From: Agelaius tricolor
Lineage: Eukaryota; Chordata; Aves; Passeriformes; Icteridae
Reading direction: 5' to 3'
Assembly (NCBI GenBank): GCA_023055355.1
Contig: JALJCS010000038.1
Location: 3,472,001 to 3,536,000, forward strand
Length of the DNA: 64,000 bases
Part shown: positions 14,201 to 33,688 of the stretch, piece after piece
Layout: each line of letters starts with the position of its first letter
How positions within the stretch are numbered: the stretch's first letter is position 1
Translations under genes and position numbers: made by a program
Notes under the pieces: model-generated
Databases searched by the model: none
Told to the model about the DNA's origin: nothing
What the model saw: the letters and a program-made list of their open reading frames with translations, nothing else

Positions 14201-17200
14201 ATGACCAGGTACTGGGTTGCTTTTTGATCAGTGAAATTTGGCTGCCTGTTCTGCTAATGAGGTGGAGAATTCAAAATCATGGGTTATCCATAGTAGTTAA
14301 TGCAAGATTTGTGCTTTAATTTTACCTGTATTTATTGTTAATTATTACTTTTTATTCTGGGATCATCTGGGTATAAATTTAGACCTGAGAAGTTGTTCTC
14401 TGCCACTTGATCCATTTAAGGAGTATTTGAACAATGTCATCTGTGGCCTTGCTTGGAAAAAAACTGCAAAAACTCAACTGTCAATTTTGTTAACATTTTA
14501 CTGATAACATTTTACTTTTGAACATCACCCACTGGGTAATTTCCTCTTCAGTGTAGTATTTTCACACAGCACTTCCTTCTCTTGGGCTAGGTTAGATTAA
14601 TTGCCACTGAGAGTTGAAGTACATTTTAACTGCTTACCCCACGTCTGTGTTTTGTTTTTCTCTGCAACGTCTCTGTAGATTTGCCAACAGTCTCCCAATT
14701 AATGACCCTCTGCAGACTGTTTACCAGCTCATGTCTGGGAGGATGCCAGCTGCATCCACGGTAAGATTCACTGGGAGCTGTAGGGAGGAGTGGAGTTCCC
14801 AACAGAAATCCTTCCCAGAATGTCAGAGAAGTTGGTCTGGTCCTTTTAAGGTTGAAACACTTGAACCATGCAGAGCTCCAGTCACTGATTTGACTAAATT
14901 CTTCTAATTTTAGTGCTGTGGAGATGAGAAATGGGGAGACTGGAGGCCTCATCTAGCAATGGTGTTATCCAACTTGACCAATAATGTGGACTTGGAATCC
15001 AGGACCATTGCGACCATGGGAGACACTCTTGGTAACTCTTGGGGAAATGAAGGGTGGTGACTGAAGGAAAAACTTGGATTGCTCAGCCTATTTTTTTGAA
15101 AACAGGCAATTTCTTTATAAAATACAAAGTGGAGTTCTAAATGGGCTTGTCTCTATTGTGAAGGCATTTGAATGCAAAGCCAAACGATACAGGAAGGACA
15201 CTGAATTTGCCACTGGAATATCCTGAGCTCTGTCCTTTATTTCTCTACAGCTTCTAAAGGCCTGCTGGATGCTGCTCATTTTTGTTACCTTATGGCCCAA
15301 GTTGGGTTTGGAGTTTACACAAGGAAGACAACAAAGCTTGTCCTAATTGGATCAAATCACAGGTTTGACTTTCTTTTTCTTAAAACCCAACTTTCTCGAT
15401 GCAAAAATGAAAGTTTGAAAGACTGAATTGCACTGTTCCCTTTATCCTCACTGGCTGGTGTTGAGATAACTTCTGCAAGACAGGACACCAAACAGTTATT
15501 TTGTGTCTAACAGAGCTGTGTGTCTGACAGTGACAGTTCTGTGTTTGTCAGCTCAAATTATATTTTTCTTCTCCTGTTTGAAACAGCTTGCCATTTTTAA
15601 AGTTTGCCACCAATGAAGCCATTCAAAGAACAGAAGCCTATGAGTATGCACAGTCACTAGGAAGTCAGCCTGGCTGCTTGCCCAATTTCCAGGTGAGGAG
15701 CAGTTCCTGTTTTGGTTTGGTTTCTTTTTGGCAGATGTCATGCTTTTAATCTCTCATGTGCTGTAGTCAGTGGGGCAAATATTTTCTCTGTTATAACATG
15801 AAATGTTCCTGGATAGTAATGCCATATAGCTGTTTTCCTGTAGTCATTTCATTTTCATTTTTTTCATCTCTACATCCTGAACTTCTGAATTTTAACAATA
15901 AATTGTAATTCTGTATTCCAGAAGAAAAGTCCAGCAGAATTTGCTGGCACTAGCTGTAGATAAATAGGCAACTTCCAGTGGATGCATTAGGTGGAAGAAA
16001 TGAATTGAATGCTTTTTCCTCTAATTTTGGATGTGATAATGAAATATCTGAACTTTCAGCTGAAATGTCAGACTGCCTTTTATTTGTTACCACCCAGAGT
16101 GTTGTAATCTCTTGTTTTATTTGTCCTGTTGCCTCCCCAGGTTTTCAAGTTCATCTATGCCTGTCGGCTGGCTGAGATGGGCCTTGCTGCCCAGGCTTTC
16201 CACTACTGTGAGGTGATTTCCAGAACTGTCCTCAAAGATCCACATTACTATTCCCCTGTGCTGATTGGCCAGCTAATCCAGGTAACATGAGGAAGAATGA
16301 AGTGTTTGGGGCTGGATATTGTAGGTGGGAAGCTGTGGCTGATGAACTCACACTTTGCAATGGTTCCTTTCCACAGATGTCCTCCCAGCTGCGCCTGTTT
16401 GACCCTCAGATCAAAGAAAAACCAGAACAGGAATCTTTTATTGAACCCCCCTGGTTGGTGACACTTCGACATGTGGATGGACAGATCAAGGTATGGTGTG
16501 TGCTTTTCAGCATGAATTATTCTGTATAAAGGATTAGTGTAAATCCAGTTTTTTAAATGCTTTTGTTTACACTGCTAATCACAGAAACATGGGAAGTGAC
16601 CTAATATATTCATGTCCTAAATGGCAAATGCTATGGTGTAAACCAAGTGAATTTACCACACTTCAGTGCCCTGAGATTCAATACAGAATAATTAAAGTTA
16701 TGAGAGACAGGTTTTTCTTAATACCATAATGCAAGGAGAACTGCAAAACTCATTAGGCTGCAGTAATCAGGGGATCTGCTTGCCATAAAAATATCTCATG
16801 TGTGGATTGGTGTTGCTAGATTATAACAGTGGAAATAGTTATTGTCTGTTTAAAGAGATGTGTTAGAAATTGGAACCCTGAGCTAATGAACTGTGTTTCA
16901 ATTTAAAAACAAATAAACCCTTTAGATTATTGGTTGATCTTGGCTTATAAATGGCTGACAACTCATTTTTCTTTGATTGAACACTAAAAAACCGTTTTCA
17001 CACCTAAGATTTCCTTTGCTTTGCGTTCCCTTGCTTCTGAACTGAATGTCTGGTAGAGATGAGTTAACAATATCTTGTTTTTTCCTGCAGGAGGGTGCAA
17101 TAGCCTACAACACAGACAGATCCACCCCCCCTCCCTATGAATGCAGCACTCCCAGCTCTGAGCTGGACCGTGCCAGTCAGTGTGATGGGGGAGGAGGCCG

Positions 17201-20200
17201 TGACGTGGGGCCAGGTGCTGAAAATCCCTTGCTGGCATCCTTGTTACCCAATATGGCTCAGCAGATGCAGAGCGTGCAGCTGATGCCTTCAGGTTGGTGT
17301 TTCATATCCTCTATGAGAGAGAGAGAGAGAAAACAAAGGGTTTGGGTTTCTGATACAAGAAACCACTTAAGGGGCTGGTTGGAACAGGGAGATTTCACTT
17401 CTGCATTGTATCATTCATAGGGTAAAAGGTTCACACTGGAATTTCTGCCTAATTTTAATTCTGGTTTGGTTTTTTTTCTTTTTTTCATGCTGCAGTACCT
17501 CAGGCTGTCCTCGATGGCTCAGCTGCCATGATTCCTCCTGGTGACCAGGGAAGTGTCCCCTTCTACCCAGTGGCTCCTCAGCCTCTTGGCCCAGGACCTG
17601 GCTTTGCACCTCAAGGGTTTTCAAATCCATATGGAACTGAACCATCCCCGCTATATTTAGGGACAACACTACCCCCAGGAGGGCCACCACAAGAAATGGA
17701 ACCACAGCCAGAAGAGCAGACAAACCTGGAAACAGGTCTGGGATCTTAATAAACAGCTTTCCTTCCTTAGAAAGGGAATGAAGTGTTTCAGGGAATAATT
17801 CAAAATACCTCAGTATTTTAAAAATAGTCGTGTTTTGGGTAATGACATTTAAAAGCACCATGTAATGGTATAGAAACATCTGTAGAAAGTTGTAGTCTTC
17901 ATCCTGCTTTGTTGGCCTACTTTAAAAGAGAGCTCAGACTCAGCAGGTGATGATTTAGACCTTGACAGGTGATCCCTGAGTGCAGTGAGATTGGCAGTTC
18001 TGTTTCCAAGGGATATCAGGGATTTCTGCCTCTGGACATGAGTTTCTAGGACCCTGATAAGTTTTGACTCTGTGGCAGTAGAGCCTGACACATGTGGAGA
18101 AAAGGAAACTTAAGTTTGTTTAGAATTGGAGATGTGAGGAACTTTTAATTGCTCCATCCTGATGGTTAAGTCCCTCAGCCTGCTCTGGCCTGTGTTTAGA
18201 ACAAACACAAACCAAGAGAAAAAAAATCACAGCAATTGCAGCTCTCATTCTTTAAGAAACCATGTTCTCCCTAGCACAAAACTCATAACTGTGAAAACTT
18301 TTGCCTTAGAACTATTGTGGGGCTTGGGGGTTTTGGTGTTTATTTTGTTTTTTTGGTTGGTGTGTGTCCCTGCTAACATAATATAATTATTTTTTTTAAG
18401 GAATGCAGAGAATTGCCCCAGAGTCTCCTTCACAAAACTCCTTCCCTGAGCAGAGAGAGGATGATTTCTATGGCAGGATGGCTAACATGGTATTGTTATT
18501 TCACACATTTCTTCAGCTGCATTGCAGCACAATGCAAACACAAGAGGATTTGGGACTGTGTATTGCTCTTCAGCAAGACTTGAAGCTTGCTTTTTAGATG
18601 TCCCCAAAGAACCAGATTAAATGTCTTTGTGTGCAAAATCTTGATAAAAAATTAATGCTGTGTCAGATATTTATCTGCTTGTTTATTATGCATTGATGTC
18701 CTGGCTTTATATCCAACCAGGCAGCAGGACAAAGATCCATCTTTAGGTTTATTTTGTATCAACTTTTAGGTCTGTTCTGTTCATGGATTTTTCAAAGAAG
18801 GGTTGTCTTTTAGCAAGGTGGAATGTGATCCATCACTGCAGCAGTGACAACTTTTGCTTTCCTGTGTATTTGTCACCCAGGGCTACGGGCGAAGGTCCCG
18901 AACAACCTCAGAGTCCTCTGCTCATTCTGTGGGACGAGAGAGATCCAACTCTGCAGCAAAGCAACCCTCTCCTCCCCCCTCTGCTCCTGCAGGGAAAGAC
19001 ACTAAAAAAGAAACAAAAAAGGAGGCAGCACCCAGAAAGGTAAACTTTGTTAGAAAGGTACCTACAGCTGGAGGAGATTTGTTAGTAAATGTGGTAACTC
19101 CTGGTTCTCTGTAGTTAAGAAATCCTGACTAAATTATTTCTACTTATTAGTTGCAACTCTGGGCTTAGAGTTGAAGACAGAAAATGTGTTGTTGCATGAA
19201 AGTTTGTTTTAACTTGCCTGTAAAGTGAGACAAGAATTGACCGAGAGGGAGAGAATTAACTAAGAAGATTTGATTTGTTTTTAGACTGGTGGAACCTGGT
19301 TTCGCTGGCTGATGGGAAAAGGAAAGAATGAGGCTCACCTGCCAGATGACAAGAATAAATCAGTAAGGCCCCAAGAGTCACAAAAACCTTTATATACTTG
19401 AATTTGTTCCTAATGTTCTCCTGGATGACAAATTAACATTGTTTTGATGAGTAACAGATGATTGTAAAACTTTGAGGATTACTCTTATTCTAAGACCAGC
19501 TTTAAAAAAAAAATTACAGTTATTTTAAACTTCTTTAGCAGCTTGCTTTGAGCTCTTTGTTTTTGACTGTGATTTTCTTTTAGATTGTTTGGGATGAGCA
19601 GAAACAACGTTGGGTTAATCTGGATGAACCAGAAGAAGAGGTAAAAATCTGAGTTCTCATGATTTCTCCAAGTGGAAAACAAAAATTTGTACTTTGCACA
19701 CAACTTTATTTAGTCTGTGATTGTCTCTTAAGAGCTGCTTTTTACTGAATCTGGATTAAAATCTGCTACATCAGACAATGATGTGATTGGAATTTTTTTG
19801 TCTCCTTGCAGAGTAAACCTCCTCCACCACCTCCAACAGGATTTCCTAAAGCTGCTCAGGCTGCTCCCCCTGGGCCTGGAGGCCCACCTGGTGCCTCTGT
19901 CAATGTGTTCTCCAGGAGAGCAGGTAACAGCCAGCACTGATATTTGAAGACTTTCTCCTGCATAAAATATGAAGGCAGAAGTTCTGACGTTCCCTGGCTT
20001 GTTTGGGAACATTGGCAGCTCAGTGGAGCTGTGGCTATTGCTGGCTTTGCTCGTGCCCAGCTCCTGCACTGCTGTCACAGCACCATGACTTGGGTATTAC
20101 TGTTTGTATCCCTGGGGTGTTATTTCCTAATCCTGAAGGAAAATAACCAGCCAGCTGTTCAGAATAGACACAGGCATGATAAACACAAGGGTTCTTTCTG

Positions 20201-23076
20201 TTTTTCTGCATGTTTGTGGTTTAGCTGGAAGCAGAGCCCGTTATGTGGATGTCCTGAATCCAGGAGGAACCAAGGCAAGTGGTGCTGTTCCTGCACCATC
20301 AGACCTGTTTGCCCCCCTGGCACCCATGCCCATTCCTGCCAACGTCTTTGTTCCAAACTCAGGTGTGTGCATAGGATTGTGGGGAGGTTTTATGGCTATT
20401 TATGGGGTGTCTTTGGTTAAATCCCATTTTCTCTGTAGTTCCAGGGGAATCCCAGCCCGTGGAGGGGAGTGGAGCAGCAGAGCACACAGCAGCTACAAAC
20501 CAAACCAACACAGACCCTTCTGCAGCTGTGGAACCAGAGGTGGGTTCCAAGGAATATCTTGTAGGCAGAACCCAAAGTTCTGATTCAAACCCCTCAGCAT
20601 TCTGAGCAGCAGTTTGACAGCCACAGTCCATAAAGCATGATGTTTGTGGTTTAACGTTGTACCTAAAGAACAGAAGAGAAATACAAGTGAAAATGGAGGT
20701 GGGAGGTTGCATTTCCTAATTTGACAGGGCTGCAGCTTCCATGGGTGCAGGAAAGGGGCTGAGAACATGGGAAGAGCCTTTCACTGCAGGTTACAAATGC
20801 CTGATTTGCTGTAACATTGTTCTGGCCCGGTGGGATCTCTAAGGGAAATGTGGAATAGCCTCGTAGTAATGATGATAAACAGAAGTGCCTTGTTTTCCTT
20901 CAGTACTTAAACCCTGCAGCCCTTCCTCCTGGATCTGGACTTCCTGTTCCTAACCCTGATGGCTCCCAGTCAGGCGAGGTAAGGCTTGATGCAATTTAAT
21001 TAATGACTTTTTACAGTTAATTGTAGTGGTCTTACAATGGGCCATTTAAAACAACCAGTAACTGATTCTGTGGCTGATAAGTAGGCAAGATGTGATATGA
21101 CTGCCTTCAGAATTGTACAGAAAAGACCTCTAAGCCCATATGAGAAGTTCAGCCTCTGTGTCCTACATTCTGTGATCTCCTTTTCCTATATAAGTACTTT
21201 TAAAAGTCTTTTTCAGAGTAAAATATCAGTAGCAGTTGAAGGGTCTCTTCTTGCCTCCATGCATGCATATAATTTCACTAATATTAAATGCAAGACAAGG
21301 AGAGCAAGTGCTGTGTGCCAGGCAGAGTAACATGACCTTTGTTCCTACTAAATGTTTTCTATACCTACATAATTTTGTGCTTTAAGAAGTCCTTTTGATT
21401 TAAACTAACTTCTGGCTTTACGTTTGTTTTTGTTTTTCGTTTTTTTAACTTGAAGTTGGTTTAACCTTTGGCAGTGAGACTTTGACAATGAATAAAACAA
21501 CTGAAAGCTTGGGGCAGTGACATGCATGACGACTTTTTTTATTTGTGTTTTTTTGTATTTGTGTGTTCTTGCTGTTTTGTAGCTTTCGCGCTCTAGTTCA
21601 ATGAGTTCATTATCACGTGAAGTAAGCCAGCATTTTAATCAGGTACATGTGGCTGGCCATTCTCATTTATGTTAACTTATTTACTTTCCCCCTTTCCCCT
21701 CTTTATTTTGCATTTGCTCAAATACTAATGCTACTTTTAGTCATTTCCCCCTCATTTCACAGAATTGTCATTAAAAGTAGATCATGATGTAGTGTTCCTT
21801 TTTACACTCAAACAGGGTCTTCAGTTTTGTGTATTTATGGGAGTGCATGTAATCCAGGCATGCTTTTTATTTATGTTCCTGAGATTCACATAATTTCATC
21901 GTCTTATTTCTGGGATACTAAAGAAATCAGTTGATTTTAAACAAAAAAAAACAAACATCCTCCAACAAAACCAAACCAACCTCCTAAAAGGTCTCAATAC
22001 AAGCAAAACTTGGTCGTTCTGCTGCTGCCAGTCTCAAACTGGTAATAAACCATTTGCAAAAGTCCCTGTAGGAATTAAAGGAATGCTTCATCTCTGCTGG
22101 AAGTTCCAGAGCTGTGGGGTCACCACAAAGGGGTGACACAAACCTTTCTGATATTTCTTAATAAAGCAAAACCTGACATAGAATGTTTATTTTGGGGCAA
22201 GTCCTGAGGTGTGTACTAACAAAGGCAGAAGGTACTAATTGAGTGGAGTTGCACTGGTGTCTTGTGTTGGTTTTGCATGCTTTGGACCTGCAGAGCTATT
22301 TGCAGTTGATGCATGTGCCACTGTTTGGCCAATTCCTACATTAAGCCAGCCCTGTTCTAGATCTGGATGCAAACTGTACCAGCACTCTGGAGTTGTTCCA
22401 ATAGGCTGCGCTCTCCATGTTGTTGGCATTATTCCTGTGAATATTTGCTCTGTATAACTTAGCAGACCACATTTGAGAGGCACTGGAGTTCCTCTCTGCT
22501 CTTGTCTAACTTCAGTGTTTTCTCTTCCCAGCCTGCTGCTGTTCCACCCTCGGGGACACCTTCAGCAGGGGCGGTACCGTTCTACAACCCCTCTCAATTT
22601 GCACAAGTGAGTGAAGGCCCTGTCTTTCCTTTTCCTTATCCTTGTTATCCAACATTTCCCAGAGCAGCTGTGGCTGCCCCTGGATCTCTGGCAGGGTCCA
22701 AGGCCAGGCTGGGCAGGGTTTGGAGCAGTCTGGGACAGCAGAAGTTGTCCCTGCCCGTGGCAGGGGGTGGAATGTGGTGGGGCTTTAATGTCCCTTCTGA
22801 CCCAAGCCAGTCTGATCCTATGCTTTGAACAAAACATGATTTTGTGCTTTATCAGTTTAATCTGGGTTGTTGCACAGAGTGTTAAATGTGCACAAAGATC
22901 AGTCTGGCACCTGTTCCCATTCCAAACTTTCTTTCAGATTTCTTGAATTTTTGTCTCCAGTATGACCCTTTTACAGAACGTTTTATTTATCCCTGTTCTT
23001 TTCTCAGTCTCCTGCAGCCACTGGAAGTTCAAGACTGGGAAGAATTGGACAGAGGAAGTATCCAACATTGAAGTAG
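1562..23076 (+). CDS. SEC16A: SEC16A, COPII scaffold of ER exit sites
   Basis: SEC16A scaffolds ER exit sites and organises COPII coat assembly through SEC13 and SEC23. Coding exons joined in frame: 1562-5254, 5902-6044, 8360-8445, 9134-9263, 10615-10813, 11825-11990, 12393-12535, 12965-13026, 13241-13379, 13638-13880, 14111-14208, 14679-14760, 14914-15031, 15251-15362, 15587-15692, 16141-16281, 16377-16490, 17091-17292, 17496-17735, 18401-18489, 18881-19039, 19285-19362, 19584-19640, 19812-19923, 20225-20362, 20439-20539, 20904-20978, 21583-21642, 22532-22606, 23008-23076. The total is 7230 nt, 2409 aa, close to the human protein (about 2350 aa). The start sits in a strong Kozak context (GCCACCATGC). 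The order is a long disordered N-terminus, Tyr/Arg-rich and Ser/His-rich segments, the central conserved domain from about residue 1473 to 1925, and a Pro-rich C-terminus containing [14 protein letters not shown] (from about 2156). Orthology is secure; a few splice borders could move by a few bases. Confidence 0.96.
5708..5916 (+). repeat. Tandem duplication carrying a 3' splice site (SEC16A intron 1/exon 2)
   Basis: Two adjacent copies (5708-5811 and 5812-5916) differ at only about four positions. Each ends with the same polypyrimidine tract, TGCTCTTGCAG acceptor and the first bases of the exon (GAGGACAGCTA). The acceptors end at 5796 and 5901. Only the second leads into the full open exon. 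The first would read GAG GAC AGC TAT GGC and reach a TGA at 5833. Confidence 0.9.
9790..10189 (+). mobile_element. Probable LTR-derived fragment in SEC16A intron 4
   Basis: This intronic stretch is unlike its surroundings. It contains a polyadenylation signal (CCAATAAACCC, AATAAA at 10062) followed by a CTC-rich U5-like segment, as in a plus-sense retroviral LTR. It ends exactly where a second, opposite-sense LTR starts. I see no gag, pol or env sequence. The family and left boundary are uncertain, and it could be another kind of repeat. Confidence 0.45.
10190..10548 (-). mobile_element. Solo LTR of an endogenous retrovirus, antisense in SEC16A intron 4
   Basis: About 359 bp bounded by TGTGAC at 10190 and GCGACA at 10548, which is the TG...CA arrangement of an LTR. 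Read on the minus strand it has the composition of an avian LTR, including an AT-rich segment at about 10260-10310 that holds AATAAA-type signals near its 3' end. I associate this sequence with an abundant songbird LTR family (from memory). There is no internal retroviral coding sequence, so it is a solo LTR left by recombination. The flanking hexamers (AGCCAG and GTCCAG) match only partly, so a target-site duplication is not clean. The right end lies 66 bases before the next SEC16A exon. Confidence 0.7.
12393..16490 (+). CDS. SEC16A: SEC16A central conserved domain exons
   Basis: Eleven exons, 12393-12535 through 16377-16490, encode the central conserved domain, roughly residues 1473-1925. 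It starts at [20 protein letters not shown] and runs through the helical segments [49 protein letters not shown] and [15 protein letters not shown]. In SEC16 proteins this domain folds as an ancestral coatomer element that contributes a beta-blade to SEC13. It is the most conserved part of the protein here, and its exons are short (62-243 nt) compared with the first coding exon. Confidence 0.93.
21583..21642 (+). CDS. SEC16A: SEC16A 60-nt cassette-like exon with an internal donor
   Basis: A 20-codon, phase-0 exon ([20 protein letters not shown]) sits between U-rich intron sequences. It contains a second good donor, GTAAGC at 21622, which would shorten it to 39 nt (13 codons) without changing frame. 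Neighbouring exons 20904-20978 and 22532-22606 are also whole-codon, phase-0 exons, so any of the three can be skipped in frame. SEC16A is known to be alternatively spliced near its C-terminus; the sequence shows only the potential. Confidence 0.8.
22655..22826 (+). mobile_element. CR1 LINE 3'-end fragment
   Basis: Truncated CR1 tail in the last SEC16A intron, plus sense: CAGCTGTGGCTGCCCCTGGA, then a GGCCAGGCTGGGCAGG core, then TTAATGTCCCTTCTGACCC, a diverged version of the CR1 'aaggtcccttccaaccc' end. Decay is moderate. Confidence 0.85.
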
Positions 23077-24660
23077 AATACAATGGCTTTGTATTTGGAG
23101 TCCTTACTCATGTTCTGAGTATGCACAGAACTCTCCAGCCTTATGGCACGTGCTGTCAGCTGCAGTTGACAGGACAGAAATCTGATGATGGGTGATCTTT
23201 TTCATGCTTGCACCTCATCTACGCAAACCATTACCAAACATGAAATATATGTAACTTTTCCTTTTCAAAACCTGGCTAGAAATAGCTTTGCTGTGATAAA
23301 GAATAGGCACAAGAGAGGAAATAGTTGCTGTCTGTTACAAAACCTGTTTGTAAATTGCATATAGGCAATTTATTCCTTGAATTTATTTTAAACCTTACTA
23401 GCGTGACCTTCCAAGACATAGTTTCAGGGATTCCTTGATTTCTGAAGGATGCTTCCCTCCCAGCAGGGGGTTTAAAAAAAACAAACAAACATGTCCACAT
23501 TGTAAGATAACACTGTGGCCTTAAGAGGACCATGCACAATCAGCCAGAGTGTGGAACCAGAGGTGTTCCCCTGGGAGAGGCTCACCCAGGAGCTGCCTCC
23601 TGCTGGTTTGGCTTTTGGGAGGCGGGAGGGGGCCACAACTCATCCAAATAAATCAACTTCTATTGAATGAAAACTGTGACTGTAATCTAATCCTGATTTG
23701 ATTTGGATCTTTCCTAGTCTGTATGTAGTTTGTGGTTTAGACTACCTGTAAAGCCAAGTGTATAGTGGGAAGGAGCTCTGTATCATAGCCAACGCTGTTC
23801 TCTTGACAAGTGAGTGTTTGTTTAAGTGCAATACGGTTACTTTGCTTTCTCTCAAACTGCTGGCACTCTGCAGCTGGGGGTAACAGCTTGAAAGTTGTTT
23901 ATTTTTTCCTTTTGGGAGTGCCAGAATCAGTGTAATAATCCGTTCTTGAATTTCCCTTACTAAAATAACCAAGGTCTTAAATAGCTAACTGCTAAATTTC
24001 ATACTAAAAGTAGATGGATTAGACCTCTACAGATGGACTTCAAAATCTTTAGGTTTAATATAGGAAATCTTGAAAACCATGGTATGCAGCATTTATATTC
24101 ACTGAAGAATCTGAATTATCTGCAAAGAGAGAAATAAACTTTAAATATTTATTAAATCATTAGGCCATATTTTATTTAGAACTTGCCACCAAACTATTTG
24201 ATTTTACTTGAATTTCTGCCCAGGAGTAGAAGTAATACGAATGTGAAATTGCCAGTATTTGTCCCCAGTTGTTTTGTTTTGTTTTGTTTTTTTCTTTTCT
24301 TTTCCTGAGTAACACCACTTTTCTAAGATTGTGATAGCCTTATCTATGTCCCAAAAAGTTTGTATGGAGCCCAAGTAAAACACTATTTGGGGGGATTATA
24401 AACCTTTGTGTGCTGGTCCATTCTCAATTCCTGACATGGACAGCAGCAGTCAGTGTGGTTTACTTTTCTATAATTGAAACCTAATCAGGCACTTGGCTTT
24501 CCTCTAGTCCAGCCAGGCTGCTGATTATTTTCTCCTTTCAGTAGAGACTGCCAAACAACTTCATTCAAGGAGGCTCCCCCTGAGCTGGGAGCGGCTGTCT
24601 TTCCTAAGTGTAAGATTTGACACTGTAAATTCTTAAATAAAATATTTTGCGCTCTGGAGC
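23077..24660 (+). other. SEC16A: SEC16A 3' UTR with poly(A) signal
   Basis: AT-rich sequence between the SEC16A stop and an AATAAA at 24636-24641, which is followed by a GT-rich stretch. No coding exon or transposon was noticed in it. The length, about 1.6 kb, is plausible for this gene. Signals upstream could give shorter forms; AATAAA also occurs near 23648 (CCAAATAAATC). Confidence 0.7.
24636..24641 (+). terminator. SEC16A: Poly(A) signal of SEC16A
   Basis: AATAAA in TTCTTAAATAAAATATT, the last canonical signal before the INPP5E CpG island. Confidence 0.65.
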
Positions 24661-24797
24661 ACTTTCACATTTCACTTTCTTCTTGTGGTTATTGCTCTAA
24701 CTAGGTGGGTGAAGGGACCTTTCCTGTTTTTCTGGGAATGATCTGAGGAAAATGAAATTTTTGGTGTTTGAACAGCTTCATCGGTGCAGGTTTTGAT

Positions 24798-24940
24798 GCA
24801 ATATTGGGAAGAAATCCTTCCCCATGAGGGTGAAGAGGCTCTGGCACAGTTGCCCAGGGAAGCTGTGGCTGTCCCATCCCTGGAAGTGTCCAGGGTCAGG
24901 CTGGACAGGGTTCAGAGCCTATGGAAGGTGTCTGTATCCT
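24798..24940 (+). mobile_element. CR1 LINE 3'-end fragment
   Basis: Plus-sense CR1 tail in the SEC16A-INPP5E gap: GAAGAAATCCTTCCCCATGA, then GCCCAGGGAAGCTGTGGCTG and CCTGGAAGTGTCCAGGGTCA. It lacks the terminal octamer repeats. Confidence 0.88.
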
Positions 24941-25079
24941 TGGCAAAGGCTGCAAACTGGGTGATGCTCAATGTCCCTACCACCCCCAGTGATCAGTGTT
25001 TGTACTGAAACGTTCAAAAATGAATCTTTACCCTTAATATAGGCAACTTTTAAACTTCTTCGAGTGCGACACGTTTATT

Positions 25080-25560
25080 TTTAAGCTGTTTTTTAAACGC
25101 CGCCTTCATCCCGTGTCGCGACAGCCGCGACTCCCCGCGGGCGCTGCCGGGCGCTCCTCCGGCCGCCGGGGGGCGCTGCGGGCGGGGCGGGCCCAGCGCT
25201 GCCCCCGTCGCCACGGCCGGGCCGGGGCGGCCGCAGCGGGACCGGCACCGACACAGGGACCGAAACGGGCACCGGCAGCGACTCTGCGACCACGGGTACC
25301 GGCGGGGAGCCTGAGGAACCGGTAAGGCCCGGGCTGCAGCGGCGGGGAAGGGGCGGCCCCGGCGGGCGGGGGGCGAGGCCGTTGTGAGGGCCGGGGCCGG
25401 GGCCCTCCCGCCCGGCCGGGGGATGCGGGCGGCGGCCCCTCGGTGCCGAACCCCAGCTCGGGGCTGCGGTCACCGCGTGGTGCCCTCCCGGGGCCGGGGG
25501 AGGCTGGTCCGCGGGAGCCGCAGAATGACGAGGTGCTTCCCTCGTGGAGAAATGCACTCG
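25080..25560 (+). promoter_or_regulatory. INPP5E: CpG island, INPP5E promoter and noncoding exon 1
   Basis: An abrupt switch from AT-rich DNA to dense CpG/GC sequence. A strong donor (CCG|GTAAGG) at 25321/25322 marks the probable end of a noncoding first exon, with transcription starting somewhere in about 25085-25250. No TATA box is visible, as expected for a housekeeping-type promoter. The next exon carries the start codon about 0.9 kb downstream. Confidence 0.75.
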
Positions 25561-26217
25561 GAGCCCGGTCCCGTACCCCAGAGCCACCCCTGGGGCGTTT
25601 TCTCGTTGAGCGGGGTCGGTGCAAGGCAGGGAAAGGCGGCAGCGATTTCCCCGTGCCTGTGGGATCGCTGGAAATTTCCTGGCCTCGGGCTGCGGGCTGG
25701 TCGTGCTGGTGACGCCTGTGTACAACAAGGACAACGAGCTGTGGTTTCTATGCAGCTTAAATTCCCTCTCGTGCTAACAGGGCACGCTGCCTTTCCCTAA
25801 AGAAGCGTGTACACAGCCGTACAGGAAGTCTCTGCTCTGCTTTTGGGGTAAAAAAACGGGAAAGAACAGTGATTTTCTAACAAGGTCACGTTAAGGTGTG
25901 AGTTGTGCTAGAGGGAGGTGCTGCAAGGAGATGCTTTCTGATCGGGGAGTACAGTTTGCAGCTCGATAACTTTTCATTCTTACATCTTTCTCTTGGGGGA
26001 ATCCAGGTACCCCACGTCTTGGAATTTTGCAGACAATGCCTCTGCCTGCACATTCACCTGCCCTGCATTCCCAGCTAAAGGCTGAGCTGTCTGCAATTCC
26101 CATGCCTTGCTGGCTGAGTAGAGCCCTGTGAAACCCACAGGGTGATAAAGGGAAGGAAATTATGCTTTGAGGGATTTTTCATCTGGAGCAGCATCCACAG
26201 CTGGTACCTGGGGGACA

Positions 26218-33688
<7,471 letters not shown>

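Noticed and set aside
25093..25734. Long minus-strand open frames (up to 213 residues) opposite the INPP5E promoter
   Set aside because: They are a consequence of the GC-rich CpG island, which lacks stop codons; the products are Pro/Arg/Ala-rich without domain features.
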